Assembly: GCA_015064005.1 (NCBI GenBank)
Contig: SVTA01000009.1
Location: 1-37,472 of the forward strand
Direction of reading: 5' to 3'
From: Oscillospiraceae bacterium
Lineage (GTDB): Bacteria > Bacillota > Clostridia > Oscillospirales > CAG-272
Length of the DNA: 37,472 nt
Part shown: piece by piece, positions 36,258-37,472 of the stretch
Layout of the letters: each line of letters begins with the position of its first letter
Position numbering within the stretch: position 1 is the first letter of the stretch
Position numbers and translations under genes: made by a program
The notes under the pieces: model-generated
The model's input: the letters and a program-made list of their open reading frames with translations, nothing else
The model's database searches: none
Told to the model about the DNA's origin: nothing

Positions 36258-37472
36258 TTATGCCTCCGGAGCCCGCTTTTCCTGCGGGGAAAGCAGGCGC
36301 AGGATCTCGAAAATGCTCTTGATGGGCAGCAGCTCAATGTTTGCCTTGATCTGTCGCTTTTCGAGATTTCTGTAGGGTACCACCGCGCGCTTGAAGCCAA
36401 GGCGCGCTGCCTCCTTTACCCGATACTCCAGCCCCGAAACGGCACGGCACTCGCCGGAAAGTCCCAGCTCACCGATGGCGATCACGTCGTCCGGCACGGC
36501 TCTGTCCGCAAGCGAGGAGATCAAGGCCATGGCCACCGCCAGATCCGATGCAGGCTCGTCCAAACGCAGACCGCCGATGACGTTGATATATACGTCGTTG
36601 GCGGAAAAGCGCATGCCAAGCCGCTTTTCCAGCACTGCCAGAATGAGGCAAAGCCGATTGTAATCAATGCCGTTGGAGGTGCGGCGCGGAGCAGGGAAGG
36701 CAGTGGCGGAAACCAGGGCCTGGATCTCCGCAATCAACGGGCGCGTGCCCTCCATGGTGCAAACAGCACAGTTGCCGGAGGTATTTTGCGGCCGGCCGGC
36801 CAGCAGCATTTCAGAGGGATTGACCACTTCAGCAAGCCCCTCGTCGGTCATTTCGAATACGCCGATCTCGTTGGTGGAGCCATAGCGATTCTTGATGGCG
36901 CGGATGATGCGGTAGGTCTGCTGACGCTCGCCCTCGAAATACAGCACCGCGTCCACCATATGCTCCAGGATCTTGGGGCCGGCAATAGAGCCCTCCTTAT
37001 TGACGTGGCCCACCAAAATGACCGAGATATTGTCGGTTTTGGCCTTGTTGATGAAGGCCAACGCCGTTTCTCTCACCTGCGTTACGGCGCCCGCCGTGGA
37101 GGCGATATTTTCGTTGTAGATGGTCTGGATCGAGTCCACGATCACCACATCCGGCTTTACCGCGTCAATCTCGCTTAAAATTTTACCGATGTTGGTTTCC
37201 GTGAGAATGGAAAGATTGTCGCCGGCAACACCCAAACGCTCCGCGCGGAGCTTCAGCTGGCCGCCGGATTCCTCGCCGGAAACGTACAGCACCCGTCGGT
37301 GGGCGCCGAGAATATCGGAGATCTGCATCAGCAGCGTGGACTTACCGATACCCGGCTCGCCGGAAAGCAGCACCACCGAGCCAAGCACCAGCCCGCCGCC
37401 AAGCACCCGATCCAGCTCGGAAAGACCGGTGGCTGTGCGGATATAGGAGGGCATCTCCAGCTCCTTATAGGG
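36258..37472 (-). CDS. radA: DNA repair protein RadA (5' end outside window)
   Basis: GGGLVLGSVVLLSGEPGIGKSTLLMQIS; VLYVSGEES; IKNRYGSTNEIGVFEM; YINVIGGLRLDEPASDLAVAMAL. Frame open to the right edge; N-terminal zinc finger not in window. Confidence 0.95.
   Translation of the reverse strand, partial: PYKELEMPSYIRTATGLSELDRVLGGGLVLGSVVLLSGEPGIGKSTLLMQISDILGAHRRVLYVSGEESGGQLKLRAERLGVAGDNLSILTETNIGKILSEIDAVKPDVVIVDSIQTIYNENIASTAGAVTQVRETALAFINKAKTDNISVILVGHVNKEGSIAGPKILEHMVDAVLYFEGERQQTYRIIRAIKNRYGSTNEIGVFEMTDEGLAEVVNPSEMLLAGRPQNTSGNCAVCTMEGTRPLIAEIQALVSATAFPAPRRTSNGIDYNRLCLILAVLEKRLGMRFSANDVYINVIGGLRLDEPASDLAVAMALISSLADRAVPDDVIAIGELGLSGECRAVSGLEYRVKEAARLGFKRAVVPYRNLEKRQIKANIELLPIKSIFEILRLLSPQEKRAPEA

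Overview
The window is a dense housekeeping stretch that looks like a chromosome of a spore-forming Clostridia-type Firmicute (inferred from PolC, DpaAB and gene order). Left to right it contains: the 3' end of a BspA-like LRR gene and a second LRR lipoprotein gene, separated by a promoter / structured-RNA / terminator unit; the conserved operon pyrH-frr-uppS-cdsA-dxr-rseP-ispG-polC; dipicolinate synthase dpaA-dpaB; a minus-strand VTT/TVP38-type membrane protein; a nicotinate phosphoribosyltransferase; a pyrimidine operon pyrC-carB-pyrK-pyrD-pyrF-pyrE-pyrB; a DUF815-type ATPase and an SGNH hydrolase; a convergent minus-strand set (small membrane protein, SGNH lipoprotein, DUF4358-like lipoprotein); polA-malQ and a small DUF6440-like protein; a tandem pair of 398-aa metallo-beta-lactamase-fold proteins; and radA, truncated at the right edge. 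No tRNA, rRNA, CRISPR array, transposase or prophage was recognised. The observations most worth checking are: (1) a PyrB with a C-terminal PyrI-type zinc domain whose cysteine spacing matches E. coli PyrI but which lacks the allosteric nucleotide-binding domain; (2) a promoter, rod-like RNA and terminator unit just upstream of the second LRR gene; (3) a 12-bp perfect inverted repeat that encloses the Shine-Dalgarno and start codon of the SGNH lipoprotein and is followed by a T-tract; (4) the tandem ComEC-like MBL proteins; (5) a GC-rich hairpin in the pyr operon leader.
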